A program made the position numbers and the translations under genes. DNA of 64,000 nucleotides from NCBI GenBank assembly GCA_963828715.1, contig CAWHFX010000002.1:620001-684000 (forward strand), written 5' to 3'. This document shows, one piece after another, positions 62,354 to 64,000 of the stretch (position 1 is the first letter of the stretch; the number at the start of each line of letters is the position of its first letter). This DNA comes from JAQGMV01 sp963828715 (lineage in GTDB: Bacteria; Pseudomonadota; Gammaproteobacteria; Burkholderiales; SG8-41). Under the pieces are notes generated by a model. It saw only the letters and a list, made by a program, of their open reading frames with translations, was not told where the DNA came from and searched no databases.

Positions 62354-63417
62354 GCAACGCCTCGGCCGGCAGCCGGCGGCCGCGGCGGCGATTGCGTAGC
62401 GCTCCTGCTCACGACCTCTTGAACCCAATCCATGTGCGAAAGGTACCATTGGACGGTGCGGCGCAGTCCACTGTCGAACACATGACGCGGGCGCCAGCCG
62501 AGCTCGGACCGCACCTTGTGCGAGCTCAGCGAGTAGCGCCAGTCGTGGCCGGGGCGATCGGTGACAAACGTAATGAGTCGGGCGTGGGGCGCACCCTCCG
62601 GCCGCAGGTCGTCCAGAATGGCGCAGATCGCGCTCACGACGTCTATGTTGGCGCGTTCGCTGTCACCGCCGATGTTGTATGTCTCGCCGGGCCTGCCGCG
62701 CGCAAGCACTACGCGCAATGCTTCGCAGTGGTCCTCTACGAAGATCCAGTCGCGGACATTGCGGCCGTCGCCATAAACCGGCAACGGCTGCGCGCCCACC
62801 GCGTTGAATACCATGAGCGGAATCAGCTTCTCCGGGAACTGCAGCGGCCCGTAATTGTTGGAGCAGTGCGTAATGATCGTCGGCAGTCCGAACGTATGCT
62901 GGCAGGCACGCACGAGATGATCGGAGGCGGCCTTGGATGCCGCGTAGGGGCTGTTCGGCGCGTACGCGGTCGCCTCGGTAAACGGCGCGTCGGAGGTTTG
63001 CAGCGAGCCATAGACTTCGTCCGTCGATACATGAACGAAACGGAAGGCATCTCTTTCAGCGCCGTTCAATGACGACCAGTACGCGCGCGCTTCCTCGAGC
63101 AACGCGAACGCTCCATTGATGTTCGTTTCGATGAACTTGTCGGGCGAGTGGATGGAACGATCGACATGCGTCTCGGCCGCGAAGTGCACGATTGCGCGCG
63201 GCCGATGGTCTCTCAGGAGATGCGCGATCAGCGCGCGGTTTGCGATGTCGCCCTGAACAAAGTGATGGCGATCGTCGTCGCGAACCGGCACGAGATTCGC
63301 GGGATTGCCTGCATAGGTGAGCTTGTCGAGGTTGAGAACGGGTTCGTCCTGCGATGCGAGCCAGCTCAGGACGAAGTTGGAGCCGATGAACCCGGCGCCT
63401 CCGGTGACAAGAATCAC
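62350..63417 (-). CDS. rmlB: dTDP-glucose 4,6-dehydratase
   Basis: 355 aa, GTG start at 63417. ILVTGGAGFIGSNFVLSWL, VHFAAETHVDRSIHSPDKF, the catalytic HVSTDEVYGSL and YAASKAASDHLVRA with NNYGPLQFPEKLIPL are classical RmlB motifs. First gene of the long minus-strand run; the 147 bases before waaC must hold its promoter. No obvious JUMPstart/ops element was seen there. Confidence 0.95.
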   Translation of the reverse strand: MILVTGGAGFIGSNFVLSWLASQDEPVLNLDKLTYAGNPANLVPVRDDDRHHFVQGDIANRALIAHLLRDHRPRAIVHFAAETHVDRSIHSPDKFIETNINGAFALLEEARAYWSSLNGAERDAFRFVHVSTDEVYGSLQTSDAPFTEATAYAPNSPYAASKAASDHLVRACQHTFGLPTIITHCSNNYGPLQFPEKLIPLMVFNAVGAQPLPVYGDGRNVRDWIFVEDHCEALRVVLARGRPGETYNIGGDSERANIDVVSAICAILDDLRPEGAPHARLITFVTDRPGHDWRYSLSSHKVRSELGWRPRHVFDSGLRRTVQWYLSHMDWVQEVVSRSATQSPPRPPAAGRGVA

Positions 63418-63512
63418 AGTCGTTCGATGATCGCTTGGAGAGCTGGTCGCTCGATCGAGCGGCGAGGCGTTTTGGTTTTCACTCGGCGAGTGTTACCCTC
63501 CGGCCACAGTCT

Positions 63513-63538
63513 GGTGAGCCTTCGAGCAGAGGCTCACC
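63513..63538 (+). repeat. Hairpin in the waaC leader
   Basis: GGTGAGCC-(10)-GGCTCACC: perfect 8-base arms with a 10-base loop, 26 bases before the waaC ATG. It could be a leader structure or terminator/attenuator; no U run follows. Confidence 0.45.
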
Positions 63539-63564
63539 GATCATAACATAGACAGTTCTCTTCG

Positions 63565-64000
63565 ATGCCGCGCGTACTGCTGGTGAAGACATCCTCACTC
63601 GGCGACGTGGTGCACAACCTGCCGGTGGTGACGGATGTTTCGACGGCGCTGCCGGGCGCTCGCATCGATTGGGTCGTGGAAGAAGCGTTCGACGCAATTC
63701 CGCGCCTGCATCCGAACGTGCAGGGCGTCATCCCGCTCGCGATTCGACGTTGGCGGCAGTCACTGGCCCACGCGCGAAGTGCGGAACGAGATCGGCGCCT
63801 TTGTGAAACGGCTGCGCGAAGACTCGTACGACGCGATCATCGACACACAGGGTTTGTTGAAGAGCGCCTTGGTTACGCGAGCAGCCCGCGGCAAGCGCTT
63901 CGGACTGGATTGGAGAAGCTCGCGCGAGCCGCTTGCTCTGTTCTACGACCGCACCTTCGCCGTGGCCGGTCTGGCGCATGCGGTCGAGCGCAACCGGATG
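63565..64000 (+). pseudogene. waaC: Heptosyltransferase I, partial at window edge and frameshifted
   Basis: Begins MPRVLLVKTSSLGDVVHNLP, the WaaC start (GT9 with conserved Gly-Asp), and reads in frame to about IPLAIRRWRQSLA. Near 63755-63768 the frame changes; the next frame continues WPTREVRNEIGAFVKRLRED, then IIDTQGLLKSALVTRAARGK and GLDWRSSREPLALFYDRTFA to the edge, which is clearly the rest of WaaC. One extra base explains it. The gene adds the first heptose to Kdo2-lipid A. It is divergent from rmlB and has no clear ribosome site. Confidence 0.8.

Noticed and set aside
60540..62357. A 605-residue form of RmlD
   Set aside because: The upstream half is antiphase reading of rmlA; the true start is the ATG at 61481, overlapping rmlA by 4 bases.
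1..64000. CRISPR arrays, tRNA or rRNA genes, complete insertion sequences or prophage
   Set aside because: No regularly spaced repeats, tRNA cloverleaf, rRNA sequence, intact transposase or phage structural gene was recognised on either strand. Only a recombinase remnant near 36.2 kb was seen.

Overview
The window is high-GC DNA, about 64% by eye, from a Gram-negative bacterium. The best guess is a betaproteobacterium or a related beta/gamma lineage. The basis is the style of the F1Fo ATP synthase proteins, a zapB-like/zapA pair followed by 6S RNA, MsbA, a heptosyltransferase and O-antigen ligase (an LPS outer membrane), and a cobalamin-riboswitch-controlled BtuB. No rRNA, tRNA or CRISPR array was seen.

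Left part (1-21 kb). A minus-strand run encodes a periplasm-sensing hybrid PAS histidine kinase, an outer-membrane protein, an AI-2E family permease, a stand-alone receiver protein and then atpG. Facing it on the plus strand is an ATP synthase operon, atpB-E-F-H-A-D, which has no atpG between atpA and atpD and no atpC or atpI. The only gamma-subunit gene in view is the displaced atpG at the left edge. Next come a patatin-like lipoprotein, a DUF4105-type membrane protein, 6S RNA, zapA with its zapB-like partner, a cobalamin riboswitch with btuB, and msbA. A near-palindromic element (AATTGGACCnnGGTCCAATT type) recurs four times near the two-component genes and the DUF4105 gene and looks like an operator.

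Right part (21-63.5 kb). This is a nearly continuous minus-strand surface-glycan locus of about 38 genes, many overlapping by 1-8 bases. In transcription order (from the right) it contains: (i) rmlB-A-D without rmlC, plus a sugar aminotransferase and an SDR reductase; (ii) a nonulosonic (pseudaminic-type) acid cluster with pseB, pseC, a divergent NeuB, a CMP-sugar synthetase, a Gfo/Idh oxidoreductase, a class III aminotransferase, a PseG-PseH fusion and pseI; (iii) an acyl-type module of GNAT, a hotdog-like protein, a KAS III and an acyl carrier protein; (iv) an amidination module of HisH-like, HisF-like and a WbpG/PseA-like amidotransferase; (v) methyltransferases, a PglK-like ABC flippase, FkbM and three GT-B-like proteins; (vi) a radical SAM protein, glycosyltransferases and a PglF/E/D/C-like bacillosamine set; (vii) O-antigen ligase, two GT2 enzymes and a GT9 enzyme. 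On the plus strand at the right edge, a heptosyltransferase I gene (waaC) runs off the window.

The most notable points are the split ATP synthase operon, the nonulosonate cluster that combines amidination, acyl-carrier and oxidation/transamination modules, the repeated operator-like element, a covarying hairpin repeat at 15.8 and 60.5 kb, and five single-base frameshifts in four otherwise well-conserved genes at 48.4-53.4 and 63.8 kb. The frameshifts are either sequencing errors or decay. Everything was read by eye from sequence; no database search was possible.
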